From NCBI GenBank assembly GCA_964628905.1, contig CAZVNS010000012.1, forward strand, positions 1 to 55,327: a DNA stretch of 55,327 nt, given 5' to 3'. Source of the DNA: JAJPXC01 sp964628905 (GTDB lineage: Bacteria > Bacteroidota > Bacteroidia > Bacteroidales > Muribaculaceae). Below are positions 35,958-46,596 of the stretch, one piece after another. The notes beneath the pieces are model-generated. The model worked only from the letters and a program-made list of their open reading frames with translations, made no database searches and had not been told where the DNA came from. The translations under genes were made by a program, and so were the position numbers. The stretch's first letter is position 1; each line of letters starts with the position of its first letter.

Positions 35958-38192
35958 ATGAACAAGTTTTTAGTTACAATAGCTCTCGCCGCAGCCGCCC
36001 TGTGTGGCCGTGCTGACACCCCGGTGTATCTCGACGACACAAAGCCTATCGAGGACCGTGTGGAGGATGCCCTGCAGCGCATGACCCTGCGCGAGAAGAT
36101 CAACATCATCCACGCCCAGTCGAAGTTCAGCGCCCCCGGCGTGCCGCGCTTGGGTGTCCCCGAGATCTGGTGCACCGACGGCCCGATGGGTGTGCGCCCC
36201 GAGGTGCTTTGGGATGAGTGGGAGCAGGCAAGCTGGACCAACGACTCCTGCACCGCCTTCCCCTCGCTGACAGCCCTCGCCGCCACCTGGAACCCCGACA
36301 TGGCGCTTCTCTATGGTCGCAGCATCGGCGAGGAGGCCCGCTTCCGCAACAAGAGTGTGCTGCTGGGCCCCGGTATCAACGTGTACCGCACCCCCCTCAA
36401 TGGCCGCAACTTCGAGTATATGGGCGAGGATCCCTATCTGATTTCGCAGATGGTGGTGCCCTACGTCAAGGGAGTGCAGAGCAACGGCGTGGCCGCTTGC
36501 GTCAAGCACTTCGCCCTCAACAACAATGAAATCAACCGCCACACATCTAACCCCATCGTCGACGACCGCACTCTCTACGAGATCTACCTCCCCGGTTTCC
36601 GCGCTGCGGCTCAGGAGGGCGACGCATGGACTTTCATGGGTGGCTACAACCTGTTCCGCGGCGAGCACGCCAGCTACAACCCCATCTTGATGAACGACAT
36701 CCTCAAGGGCGAGTGGGGCTGGGATGGCGCTGTGATCTCCGACTGGGGCGCCGTGCACGACACCCCCTCAGCGGTAAAGGGTGGGCTCGACATGGAGTTC
36801 GGCTCATGGACCAACGGATTGACCAATGGCCGCTCCAACGCCTACGACTCCTACTTCATCGCCGAACCTTACCTCCAGGGCATCCAGGACGGCACTTACT
36901 CCGAGGATGAGCTCAACGACAAGGTGCGCCGCGTGCTGCGCCTGACTTTCCGCACCGCCATGGACCGCAACCGCCCCTTCGGCTCGATGAACTCCGACGA
37001 GCACGTGGCAGCATGCCGCGAAATCGGCCAGGAGGGCATCGTGCTGCTCCAGAACCGCGGCGACCTGCTCCCCATCAACACCGACAAGGTCAAGAAGATA
37101 GCCGTGGTTGGCGAGAACGCCATCAAGATGATGACCGTGGGCGGCGGCTCCTCGTCGCTCAAGGCTCGCTATGAGGTCACCCCCCTTGACGGCCTGAAGG
37201 CCCGCGTGGGCGACCAGGCTGAGATAGTCTATGCCCGCGGCTATGTGGGCGACCCCACCGGCGAATACAACGGTGTGGTCACCGGCCAGGATCTCAACGA
37301 CTCGCGTTCGGCTGAGGAGCTGCTCGCTGAGGCTGTCAAGGTGGCTGCCGACGCCGACTTGGTGCTATTCTTCGGCGGCCTCAACAAGAGCCCTCACCAG
37401 GACGCTGAGGACTTCGACCGCCTGTCGATGGACCTCCCCTACAACCAGAACGAGATCATCGAAGCCCTCGCCAAGGCCAACCCCAACCTTGCCGTGATCA
37501 ACATCTCAGGCACAGGCGTGGCCATGCCCTGGAAGGATAAGGTGCCCGCCATCATGCAGGCCTGGTATCTCGGCAACGAGACCGGCAACACCATCGCTTC
37601 AGTGCTCATGGGCGACGTCAACCCCAGCGGCAAGCTCCCCTACACCTACTATGCCTCGCTCGACCAGGTAGGCGCCCACAAGATGGGCGAATATCCCGGC
37701 CACAAGGGTGTTGACGCCCTTGGCAACGAGGTGTGGGATATGCCCTACAACGAGGGTATCTACGTGGGATATCGCTTCACCGACAAGAATAAGTTGCGCC
37801 CCACTTTCCCCTTCGGCCACGGTCTGAGCTACACGCAGTTTAAGTATGGCAAAGCCACGGTGGACCGCTCCGAAGGCTCGGCCGACGATGTCTACACCTT
37901 CACCATCCCCGTCACCAATGTGGGCAAGGTCAAGGGTAAGGAGACGGTGCAGCTCTACGTGTCAGACCTCAAATCGTCAGTTGACCGTCCCGTCAAGGAG
38001 CTCAAAGGCTTCTCGAAGGTGGAACTCGCCCCCGGCGAGACCCGCGAGGTGAGCATCGCCGTCAAGGGTAGCGACCTGGGCTATTTCGACGCAGACTCCC
38101 ACCAGTGGGTGGTGGAGCCGGGTGTGTTTGAGGCTCTGATTGGAGCTTCGGCCGGCGACATACGCTCTAAGGCTAAATTTACCATTAAATAA
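35958..38192 (+). CDS. GH3 beta-glucosidase, first in plus-strand operon
   Basis: The 744-residue exported enzyme (signal about 1-20, ending CGRA) has the GH3 barrel, the second alpha/beta domain and a C-terminal fibronectin-III-like domain. The nucleophile is Asp262 in AVISDWGAVHD. The substrate-site motifs WCTDGPMGVR, LNGRNFEYMGEDP and CVKHFALNNNEINR are intact. It probably releases glucose from the non-reducing end of beta-glucan oligosaccharides. It is followed with almost no gap by another GH3 gene. The two are only distantly similar, so this is not a recent duplication. Confidence 0.93.
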   Translation: MNKFLVTIALAAAALCGRADTPVYLDDTKPIEDRVEDALQRMTLREKINIIHAQSKFSAPGVPRLGVPEIWCTDGPMGVRPEVLWDEWEQASWTNDSCTAFPSLTALAATWNPDMALLYGRSIGEEARFRNKSVLLGPGINVYRTPLNGRNFEYMGEDPYLISQMVVPYVKGVQSNGVAACVKHFALNNNEINRHTSNPIVDDRTLYEIYLPGFRAAAQEGDAWTFMGGYNLFRGEHASYNPILMNDILKGEWGWDGAVISDWGAVHDTPSAVKGGLDMEFGSWTNGLTNGRSNAYDSYFIAEPYLQGIQDGTYSEDELNDKVRRVLRLTFRTAMDRNRPFGSMNSDEHVAACREIGQEGIVLLQNRGDLLPINTDKVKKIAVVGENAIKMMTVGGGSSSLKARYEVTPLDGLKARVGDQAEIVYARGYVGDPTGEYNGVVTGQDLNDSRSAEELLAEAVKVAADADLVLFFGGLNKSPHQDAEDFDRLSMDLPYNQNEIIEALAKANPNLAVINISGTGVAMPWKDKVPAIMQAWYLGNETGNTIASVLMGDVNPSGKLPYTYYASLDQVGAHKMGEYPGHKGVDALGNEVWDMPYNEGIYVGYRFTDKNKLRPTFPFGHGLSYTQFKYGKATVDRSEGSADDVYTFTIPVTNVGKVKGKETVQLYVSDLKSSVDRPVKELKGFSKVELAPGETREVSIAVKGSDLGYFDADSHQWVVEPGVFEALIGASAGDIRSKAKFTIK

Positions 38193-38198
38193 TTGTAC

Positions 38199-40529
<2,331 letters not shown>

Positions 40530-40559
40530 TCCCCCAAAGCCCCCACTCACCTAATTTAC

Positions 40560-40588
40560 AGGCCCGCTGGCTCCACGCCGGCGGGCCT
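40560..40588 (+). terminator. Terminator at the end of the beta-glucan operon
   Basis: AGGCCCGC (40560-40567) and GCGGGCCT (40581-40588) form a perfect 8-bp stem with a 13-nt loop, 31 nt after the last GH3 stop. Confidence 0.75.
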
Positions 40589-40649
40589 TAATCGTCTGAC
40601 CCAATCATTTGCGGGGCGGAGCGTTTAATTATAGCTAAACGTTTCGGCT

Positions 40650-40805
40650 ATGATTGAGTATATCTTCGACATATTGCGCAACAACCCCGTGATACCCATC
40701 TTCCTGACGCCGGGTATCGGATTCTATATCGGGCAGTTGAAGTATAAGAACTTCTCTTTGGGGCCGCAATTCTTCTCCTCCCTCATCGTCGTCTTCCTCG
40801 TCTGA
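40650..40805 (+). pseudogene. Truncated N-terminus of an AspT/YidE-type transporter
   Basis: A 51-codon frame begins MIEYIFDILRNNPVIPIFLT and continues GIGFYIGQLKYKNFSLG. This is the typical first 38 residues of aspartate:alanine-antiporter-like (duplication-domain) transporters of Bacteroidales, which are normally over 500 residues. After FSLG the sequence becomes unrelated and stops 13 codons later. The rest of the transporter is not in the window. The break falls next to the restriction-modification genes, which suggests that their insertion or a linked deletion removed the remainder. Confidence 0.7.
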
Positions 40806-40853
40806 CATCCCGCGACCATACTTGTGGGCGGGGGTGTGGGGCCGGGGCATCGG

Positions 40854-42194
40854 CTATATGCGGCGTAATAGCTCCAGGCCGATGCGCTCCACGATGCCCG
40901 TCACCAGCGCGTTGCCCATCAGGAACGCGCGGCGCACGTCCGACGCCCCCAGGGTGTGGTTGTCGGGGAACATGTTGAGCCGCTCCAGCTCCACCGGCGT
41001 AAGTCGGCGGTAGCGCCCCGAGGGGGTGAGTACCACGTGCTTAAAGCGTGACGGGGCAGCTCCCCCCTCGCCGGTGATGATGGTGCGCGACGGTCGGTCC
41101 GTCGGGTCGGGAAACGCCATTGCCCCCTCCGAATAGTTGTACTCAAAGCCCGTGGCCTTGTTGACGCGGCGCTCGCTCTTGCCTCCCTTGGCATACTGCC
41201 ACTTAGCCACCTCGGCGTCAGGGATGTAGAATTGTTGCTCCACCTCCGTCTCCGGCACGAGGATGTCGCCCAACGTGATCGCCGGCCCCGAATAACTCGG
41301 CACGGTCTGTGCCGTGGTCACGCGGCGGTCGACCATCAGTCCGGCGTTGCGGAACGGCGACAGCGAGCGCCCCCGGTTGAACTCAGCCGACACCTGTGGC
41401 AAGTCACCCTCGATAGTGAACGACATAACCTCCACTCCATCAGTCACGATGGGAAACGCCCCCGCCATCACCCCCGAGTGGGTGATCCACTCCGCGGGGT
41501 CGCCCACACTGCGCGCTATGTCGGTGTCGGAGCGGAAGGCGAAGATGTAGGTGCGGCGTCGGCGTTGCGGCATGCCGTACTCAGCAGCGTTGATCACGCG
41601 CCACTCCACCGCGTAGCCCAGATCCGACAGCGACGCGAGGATTATCGCGAAGTCGCGCCCGCGTTGGCTCGCCGGCGAGCCTAATAGGCGGTCCACATTC
41701 TCAAGCATCAGGTACTTAGGGGGCTGCCGATGGTCGCGGAGTATGCGGTGGATTTGCCACCACAGCACCCCCTTCTTCCCCTCGATGCCCCCCGAGCGTT
41801 TCAGCGTCGTGGCCACCGAATAGTCCTGGCATGGGAAACCGCCGACGAGCATGTCGGCCTGCGGTATGTCGGCCGCGTCGACCGTGGCGATATCCTCATT
41901 GCAATGCCCCTCAGGGCCAAACCGTTGGCAATATATTATCGACGCATCCTGGCGCTTGGTCGACGGCTCCCACTGATTGTTCCACACCGTGCGGAACCTC
42001 TCCGAAGCCCTTTCCAGCCCCACGCGGAAGCCCCCCACCCCCGCGAACAGCTCCACCACCCCCACATCCCCCTCCCCGGTCACCACCTCCGGCTCCGAAA
42101 AAAGGGATTGTTGTTTACATGAGTTGCTATACGCCGCTATCGGCTCGCACAGTGTGACATCTTGGTTGTCGAGTATATCGTAATTTTTAGTCAT
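40854..42194 (-). CDS. DNA (cytosine-5)-methyltransferase of a type II system
   Basis: The 446-residue enzyme shows the C5-MTase motifs in order: motif I VVELFAGVGGFRVGLE, motif IV GGFPCQDYSVA with catalytic Cys122, motif VI LENVDRLL, motif VIII MPQRRRRTYIFAF, and IX/X YRRLTPVELERLNMFPDNHT. The target-recognition region lies between VIII and IX. It overlaps the restriction gene by 8 nt and is translated after it. Paired with a Sau3AI/MutH-like endonuclease it is expected to methylate the cytosine of GATC, but this is inference. Its GC content is host-like, unlike the restriction gene. Confidence 0.92.
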   Translation of the reverse strand: MTKNYDILDNQDVTLCEPIAAYSNSCKQQSLFSEPEVVTGEGDVGVVELFAGVGGFRVGLERASERFRTVWNNQWEPSTKRQDASIIYCQRFGPEGHCNEDIATVDAADIPQADMLVGGFPCQDYSVATTLKRSGGIEGKKGVLWWQIHRILRDHRQPPKYLMLENVDRLLGSPASQRGRDFAIILASLSDLGYAVEWRVINAAEYGMPQRRRRTYIFAFRSDTDIARSVGDPAEWITHSGVMAGAFPIVTDGVEVMSFTIEGDLPQVSAEFNRGRSLSPFRNAGLMVDRRVTTAQTVPSYSGPAITLGDILVPETEVEQQFYIPDAEVAKWQYAKGGKSERRVNKATGFEYNYSEGAMAFPDPTDRPSRTIITGEGGAAPSRFKHVVLTPSGRYRRLTPVELERLNMFPDNHTLGASDVRRAFLMGNALVTGIVERIGLELLRRI

Positions 42195-43644
42195 TGGTGT
42201 TGTTATCTATGATTTCTTTAACATATTCAGCATTAAACCAATAGCAGAACTTATCGCACAATCCACCATTGGGATTTACGGCTTTGTCGTTTTTGTTGCG
42301 AGCCTTTGGGCGAACGTGGAATTGCTGATGGCCGCCTATATTCCAAAACGATTGAGCCTCAATTTTATTCTCCAACACTGCCTCCCGAATATTTAGCCAA
42401 TAGTTGTGTGCGACTTGGAGGTCGTTTGGCGGCATAGTCCAGAAAAATATGGAGTCAAGTATATAAGCCGGCTCGGTCACAAAATTTTTGGTTTGACGGT
42501 TGTAAATTGAGATTGTTTCCCCTTCTACAGGCTTGAAAACCACAAACATGAAGCGGTTGGTGAAAACCTCATAGAGTTCGGAGTCAATCCACTCATCATT
42601 TTCAAGTACTTCCTTATAGTCGATGTTTTTGAACGACATTGACTCCTTAGGCATACCGTTGGGCTGCAGTCTTACGGTTTTCATGATGATACCCGACTTG
42701 GTGAATTCGTCAGATTGGTTTATCTTCTTGCTTTGGAGGTTGGATGAAATCAAGGCGGCAATATTGGCATATTTGCTTTTTGCTTGATATGGTTCAATAC
42801 CGAGCGCATCGCATATCTGCACATAATTCTGGCCGATAAATGGTTGAAAACGCGACTCGATAATTTCCTCAAAGGTGCGATTTTTCAGTTCCTGGTCAGT
42901 GACAAGTTCAAAAGTAGGGGATGATTTTGAGGTAAAGTTTGTGAAATGGTTAGTGCCGTTGTTCACTACATGGCTTAGGATATAGCGCATGTAGGCGGGC
43001 TTGAGGCTGAAGGCGCGCTTATTAGCTTTTATGTCGGAATTAGGTTGAGGCTGAGGTTTGTCCCCTTTCTGCCCCTTGCGGCATGCACCGAGATAAAGGG
43101 TGTCCCCTTCCGAAAGCAAATGGGCCTCTCCTTTCCTGACCTTGTCGGCTATTGTGTCGTAATCCTGCTTTATAAGCTGTATGTCCTTGTCAGGGAGTTG
43201 CCATAGCACGCGAAACAGGAATTCGTAGTCGTAAATCTCGCTGCCACTCACATGCAGATAGAAAAGCAGTAGCATCAAGCGGCATTTCGCCAAAAGATGG
43301 GAGTCCTCAAATGTAGTGTTGACGATCTCAAAGTAGTCAATCATCGTGCACACCAGTCGCTCCTTGATGCGGTAGTTCTCCTTGTCGGATTTAAGTAGGG
43401 GAGTGCACTTTAGCTCTACGTGCGCGTCGGCAAAATCAGCATCACGGTTGGAGTTTACGTCATATTTGAAGAATAGCTCCTCGACCATCTGACCCAAGCC
43501 GCCTTTCCCTTTGCGTCTGAGGTTTACGATGTTGTCGCCCAATAGGGTGTGTAGCGATTGTCCAATCAGATGTCGACTGTAGTTGTATATCGACATCGGA
43601 TCAGAGCGGTCAAAAGCATCCTTTGTGTAACTAACGGCGGTCAT
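42187..43644 (-). CDS. Type II restriction endonuclease, Sau3AI/MutH family
   Basis: The 485-residue protein is close to Sau3AI in length and layout. Its N-terminal MutH-like nuclease core is visible: KGKGGLGQMVEELFFKYDV, then DADFADAHVELKCTPL, giving catalytic candidates Glu55/56, Asp70, Glu77 and Lys79, the same order and spacing as the MutH active site. The C-terminal half (about 220-485) is the second MutH-like regulatory domain of Sau3AI-type enzymes. Predicted cleavage is at GATC. The gene is clearly more AT-rich than its neighbours, a sign of transfer. It precedes and overlaps the methyltransferase gene. Confidence 0.85.
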   Translation of the reverse strand: MTAVSYTKDAFDRSDPMSIYNYSRHLIGQSLHTLLGDNIVNLRRKGKGGLGQMVEELFFKYDVNSNRDADFADAHVELKCTPLLKSDKENYRIKERLVCTMIDYFEIVNTTFEDSHLLAKCRLMLLLFYLHVSGSEIYDYEFLFRVLWQLPDKDIQLIKQDYDTIADKVRKGEAHLLSEGDTLYLGACRKGQKGDKPQPQPNSDIKANKRAFSLKPAYMRYILSHVVNNGTNHFTNFTSKSSPTFELVTDQELKNRTFEEIIESRFQPFIGQNYVQICDALGIEPYQAKSKYANIAALISSNLQSKKINQSDEFTKSGIIMKTVRLQPNGMPKESMSFKNIDYKEVLENDEWIDSELYEVFTNRFMFVVFKPVEGETISIYNRQTKNFVTEPAYILDSIFFWTMPPNDLQVAHNYWLNIREAVLENKIEAQSFWNIGGHQQFHVRPKARNKNDKAVNPNGGLCDKFCYWFNAEYVKEIIDNNTND

Positions 43645-43678
43645 TGGGCATCGATGATTGGCTCATCGACAAAGATAG

Positions 43679-43885
43679 TCAATTATTTTGGATTTTGACG
43701 GCGAGGATGGCGGCGGGGGTGAAGCCGGCGCGGGCGATCCAGGGGTTTTCGCGCAGGAGGCGGCCGATGGCTTCCTGGGGGGTGTGGCCGCTGGCGCGGC
43801 CGAGCACCTGGCAGTTGTCGACGTCGACATCGGGGTTGGGGGCGATGGTGGTGCCTTCGGTGGTGTAGAGCAGGTAGTGGTTCAT
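43679..43885 (-). CDS. Small conserved protein next to the restriction-modification genes
   Basis: The 68-residue product (ATG at 43885; an upstream ATG would add ten unlikely residues) reads MNHYLLYTTEGTTIAPN, then DVDNCQVLGRASGHTPQEA, then LLRENPWI. I recognise this as a short hypothetical protein type found scattered in Bacteroidales. Its shape (two or three strands and a helix) recalls HicB-like small proteins, but no function can be assigned. It is GC-rich, ends 34 nt before the restriction-gene start, and lies on the same strand upstream of it. Confidence 0.65.
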   Translation of the reverse strand: MNHYLLYTTEGTTIAPNPDVDVDNCQVLGRASGHTPQEAIGRLLRENPWIARAGFTPAAILAVKIQNN

Positions 43886-44158
43886 GGTGGGTTGGGATTG
43901 GGGTTTGCTCACCACAAAGGTAACATATTTTCAGCAAAGGAGTCCCCTTGGGGGGTGAGGGGGCTAAGGGAAGGGAGTGGCCGACGCATATGCGCGGAGC
44001 GCATACATTTAATCAGCCCCACGATTGTTCGTGGGGTAAGGATGTGAGTGTGAGGGGGCTTGGGGGTGGAAACGAGGCGAGGCTGCCCGGTGGGGCAGCC
44101 TCGGTGGTGGGGGAGAGGGAGGGGAATGAGTGTTGTTGGGCGTTTTTAGAGCAATGTT
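43886..44158. other. Intergenic region with two hairpins
   Basis: This G-rich gap has no gene. CCCCACGA and TCGTGGGG (44017-44024 and 44029-44036) form a perfect 8-bp stem with a TTGT loop. A second, longer hairpin is listed separately at 44079-44102. It separates the restriction island from the sigma-factor operon. Confidence 0.5.
44079..44102 (-). terminator. Hairpin after the sigma-factor operon
   Basis: GAGGCTGCCC and GGGCAGCCTC form a perfect 10-bp stem with a 4-nt loop, 57 nt beyond the last gene of the minus-strand sigma operon. A T-run is absent on that strand, so function as a terminator is probable but not certain. Confidence 0.55.
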
Positions 44159-44662
44159 TTATTTTGGGGGAGGGGGCGCCTCCGGGGGTCGTTTCTTGGA
44201 TGCCTGGCGCTTGTTGCGGTAGTATTTTACCATCTCGCGGGTGAATTTGCGCTCGGCTCCTTTGAGTTGAAAAAGTTGGCGTTTGGTGAGTATCTCTTTG
44301 AATTTGTCGTAGTATTTGAGGTCGATGGCGCCTTCGCGGGTGCGGATGTTGAACAGGCGCTCGGCGGCGCGCTCGTAGTCGTCGTCGGTGGCGTCGTCGG
44401 CTTTGTCGGTGACTTCGTCCTCGATGGCGCGTGTGTCGGCGTTGAGGGCCTCCATCTCGTCCTCCATCTGGTCGTAGAGCACGAAGAATTTGCGCTGCTG
44501 GTCGCGGGTGAGTTCGAGCTCTTTGGCGAGGAATTTGTGCTTATACTCGCGCATTCCTTTGGCCCATTCGTTGAAGTTGGCTTCGCGCTGTGGGCGCGCC
44601 GTGGCTGTGAGGGCTGTGGCGGCGATGAGCAGCAGTAGGGTGAGCAGTTGGCGGGGTTTCAT
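44159..44662 (-). CDS. Spy/CpxP-like periplasmic protein
   Basis: The 167-residue exported protein (signal about 1-22) is helical and highly charged. ELELTRDQQRKFFVLYDQME resembles the LTxxQ repeat of Spy/CpxP-type periplasmic chaperones, with a second related stretch ILTKRQLFQLKGAERK. Its end is basic and Pro-rich (KKRPPEAPPPPK). In other bacteria such proteins sense or buffer envelope damage. Here it is the third gene of an operon with an ECF sigma factor, suggesting a feedback role in an envelope response. Family membership rests on the motif pattern only. Confidence 0.65.
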   Translation of the reverse strand: MKPRQLLTLLLLIAATALTATARPQREANFNEWAKGMREYKHKFLAKELELTRDQQRKFFVLYDQMEDEMEALNADTRAIEDEVTDKADDATDDDYERAAERLFNIRTREGAIDLKYYDKFKEILTKRQLFQLKGAERKFTREMVKYYRNKRQASKKRPPEAPPPPK

Positions 44663-44671
44663 CGTGGGGGG

Positions 44672-45196
44672 TTATTTTGCTTGGGGCGCGTTGGCTGATG
44701 AGGGGGTGTCGGTGTCGTCGGTGTCGTCGTCGAGGGCTTGGATGGCGAGGTCGATGTCGTCGTAGTCGATGTCGTCGAATATGAAGTCGTCGTCGTCAAA
44801 CTCGTCGGCGCTCTGCTGTATGTCGTCGATTGTCACGCCTGACTCGTAGAGCTGGAGGTATAGGTCGGTCTGGTCGTAGTCGGGTAGGATGTATTCTTCG
44901 ACGAATGTGTCGTTGCTGAGTGCTTCGGCGACCGCAGGGTGTGAGTCGATTGAGAGGTCGACGTCGTTGGAACCCATGAAGTTGAATATGTGGAGCATGC
45001 ACCAGATGCCGGTGAACATTGCTGCCATGTAGACATAGGGGCGTATGGTGTACCACAGGCCGCTGCGGGCGGGGGCGGCGGGGCGCTCGGGGAGCTGGGC
45101 CTGCATGCGGCTGATGAAGTCGTCGAAGTAGCCGTCGGGCACGGTCATGCCGGTGCGGCGGTTGATCTTTGACAGTATGTCGGGTTGTTTGGCCAT
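44672..45196 (-). CDS. Single-pass membrane protein with acidic tail, possible anti-sigma factor
   Basis: The 174-residue protein has a short N-terminal cytoplasmic part (KINRRTGMTVPDGYFDDFIS), one membrane segment (VYMAAMFTGIWCMLHIFNF) and an extraordinarily acidic outer half (DDDDFIFDDIDYDDIDLAIQ). The N-terminal GMTVPDGYFDDF motif recurs in Bacteroidales proteins encoded after ECF sigma genes. Together with its position between sigma and the Spy-like gene it suggests an anti-sigma role. No zinc-binding anti-sigma motif is present, so this is inference. Confidence 0.6.
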   Translation of the reverse strand: MAKQPDILSKINRRTGMTVPDGYFDDFISRMQAQLPERPAAPARSGLWYTIRPYVYMAAMFTGIWCMLHIFNFMGSNDVDLSIDSHPAVAEALSNDTFVEEYILPDYDQTDLYLQLYESGVTIDDIQQSADEFDDDDFIFDDIDYDDIDLAIQALDDDTDDTDTPSSANAPQAK

Positions 45197-45275
45197 TTTC
45201 GTTGCTGTGTTTTACTGTTTTGACTCGCGGCGGGGCTGATGGTTTAATCGTGAGTGGTGGATTTTGCCGCGGAGG

Positions 45276-45824
45276 TCAGTCGTGGGTTTCGAAGTATTGC
45301 TCTATCTTCTTGGCCGCCAGGTGGTAGGATGCCTTGAGGGCGCCGACTGATGTGCCGAGGATTTCTGAAATTTCTTCGTATTTTAGGTCGTCGTAGTAGC
45401 GCATGTTGAATACCAGGCGCTGTTTTTGGGGGAGTGTGGCGATGGCTCGGCGGAGCTTGAGGGCCAGGGCGTCGCCGTCGACGTGGGTGTCGGCCTCGAT
45501 GGCTGCGGCGAGGGCGCCGCCTTCGCCGTTGAGCGACACTGACTGGCGGCGTCGCTCGCGCTCGAGGTGGCTGATGCTCTCGTTGATGGCGATTTTATGG
45601 AGCCATGTGGAGAGCTTGGCGTCGCCGCGGAATGAGTCGATTGACTGCCATGCTTTGAGGAATACGTTCTGGAGCACGTCGTTGGCGTCGTCGTGCGACT
45701 GCACCAGGCGTCGGACCTGCCAGTACAGGGGCTCGGTGTACTCACGGATCACCTCGCCGAATGCGTCGCGGCATGTGGCGGGGTCGCGGAGGCGGTCGAT
45801 GAGCTGTGGCGAGTCGTTGGGCAT
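45276..45824 (-). CDS. ECF-type RNA polymerase sigma factor
   Basis: The 182-residue sigma-70 family protein has region 2 (DANDVLQNVFLKAWQSIDSF, STWLHKIAINESISHL) and region 4 (LPQKQRLVFNMRYYDDLKYE, EISEILGTSVGALKASYHLA), with no regions 1 or 3, as in extracytoplasmic-function sigmas. It heads a three-gene operon with a membrane protein and a Spy-like protein, so it probably responds to an envelope signal. A TAATTTCG element at 45844-45851 may drive it. Confidence 0.92.
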   Translation of the reverse strand: MPNDSPQLIDRLRDPATCRDAFGEVIREYTEPLYWQVRRLVQSHDDANDVLQNVFLKAWQSIDSFRGDAKLSTWLHKIAINESISHLERERRRQSVSLNGEGGALAAAIEADTHVDGDALALKLRRAIATLPQKQRLVFNMRYYDDLKYEEISEILGTSVGALKASYHLAAKKIEQYFETHD

Positions 45825-45843
45825 GGGTGGGTGTAGTTTTACG

Positions 45844-45851
45844 CGAAATTA
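45844..45851 (-). promoter_or_regulatory. -7-like element TAATTTCG before the sigma gene
   Basis: The minus strand reads TAATTTCG, one base off the TAnnTTTG consensus, with a 19-nt leader to the sigma start. A second candidate, TACATTTG, lies far upstream at 46406-46399. Confidence 0.4.
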
Positions 45852-46475
45852 GCGATAAAATTTCAACTTCTGAAGCCCGGGATGGTTAAAATAACAAAAG
45901 AGTTGTCTCACGACAACTCAACTGTTACAAATACACAATTATCTATAAACAACTATTCATTTTTTGTTTTGCGTCAGCCTGTGGTGTCGAGGCTGTGTGG
46001 GGCCGCTGTGCGGGCGGGGTTTGGCCCGATGTTAGGGGGTCAAGATGGCCTCCCACGGTGTCGGCCGCGGGCTCAGGGGGCGTTGGGTGGGGATTGGTGG
46101 TGACAGTGGCTCGTGAGGCTTGTGTGTCGGAGGCCTCGAGCGGTGTTTGATGGCTTGCTGTGTCTGTGTACCCTTTGTTGCGCGGCCCTGATGCCGCTTT
46201 TGCGATGCAAAGTTATATATATTTTGGGGCGTCGCAAATATTTTGTGATGATTTTTTGACAATAATTAAGTGAATAAGTGTTAAATCGTGGGATTGGGAT
46301 TGCATTATGGTATTGAATTGGTGTAAAAACAAAAAAATTACTCGTCATCGCGACGAATAATCTTTTTACCTTAAATCTAATACCATGAAAAACTGTTGCA
46401 AATGTAGCGGTTTTTTTCGAGATGGCAAATAAAAATATGTTTTTCAGTATATTTTTAACTAATATTAACTAATCT
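45852..46475. other. Long AT-rich intergenic region
   Basis: No gene can be supported in these roughly 620 bases. The part from 46200 to 46460 is very AT-rich. It holds a minus-strand -7 match (TACATTTG at 46406-46399) and a 15-codon frame at 46384 (Cys-rich, MKNCCKCSGFFRDGK) that is probably chance. A long untranslated leader or a small RNA could lie here. Confidence 0.4.
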
Positions 46476-46512
46476 GGCGGCGGAACCGCCGGGCACTGTG
46501 GGGCTGCGCCTC
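46476..46512. repeat. 37-bp dispersed repeat, copy 1
   Basis: The repeat begins GGCGGCGGAACCGCCGGGCA and ends GCTGCGCCTC; 35 of 37 bases match the copy at 55132-55168. The first 15 bases fold as GGCGG/CCGCC. It lies just beyond the 3' end of the M16 peptidase operon. Confidence 0.85.
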
Positions 46513-46596
46513 TGACGCGGGGGCGAGGCTGAGGTCGAATAAAGTCGAATAAAGTAGATTTATGTCGAGGGGTCGAAGCGGAGCCGGCGGGGCGGG

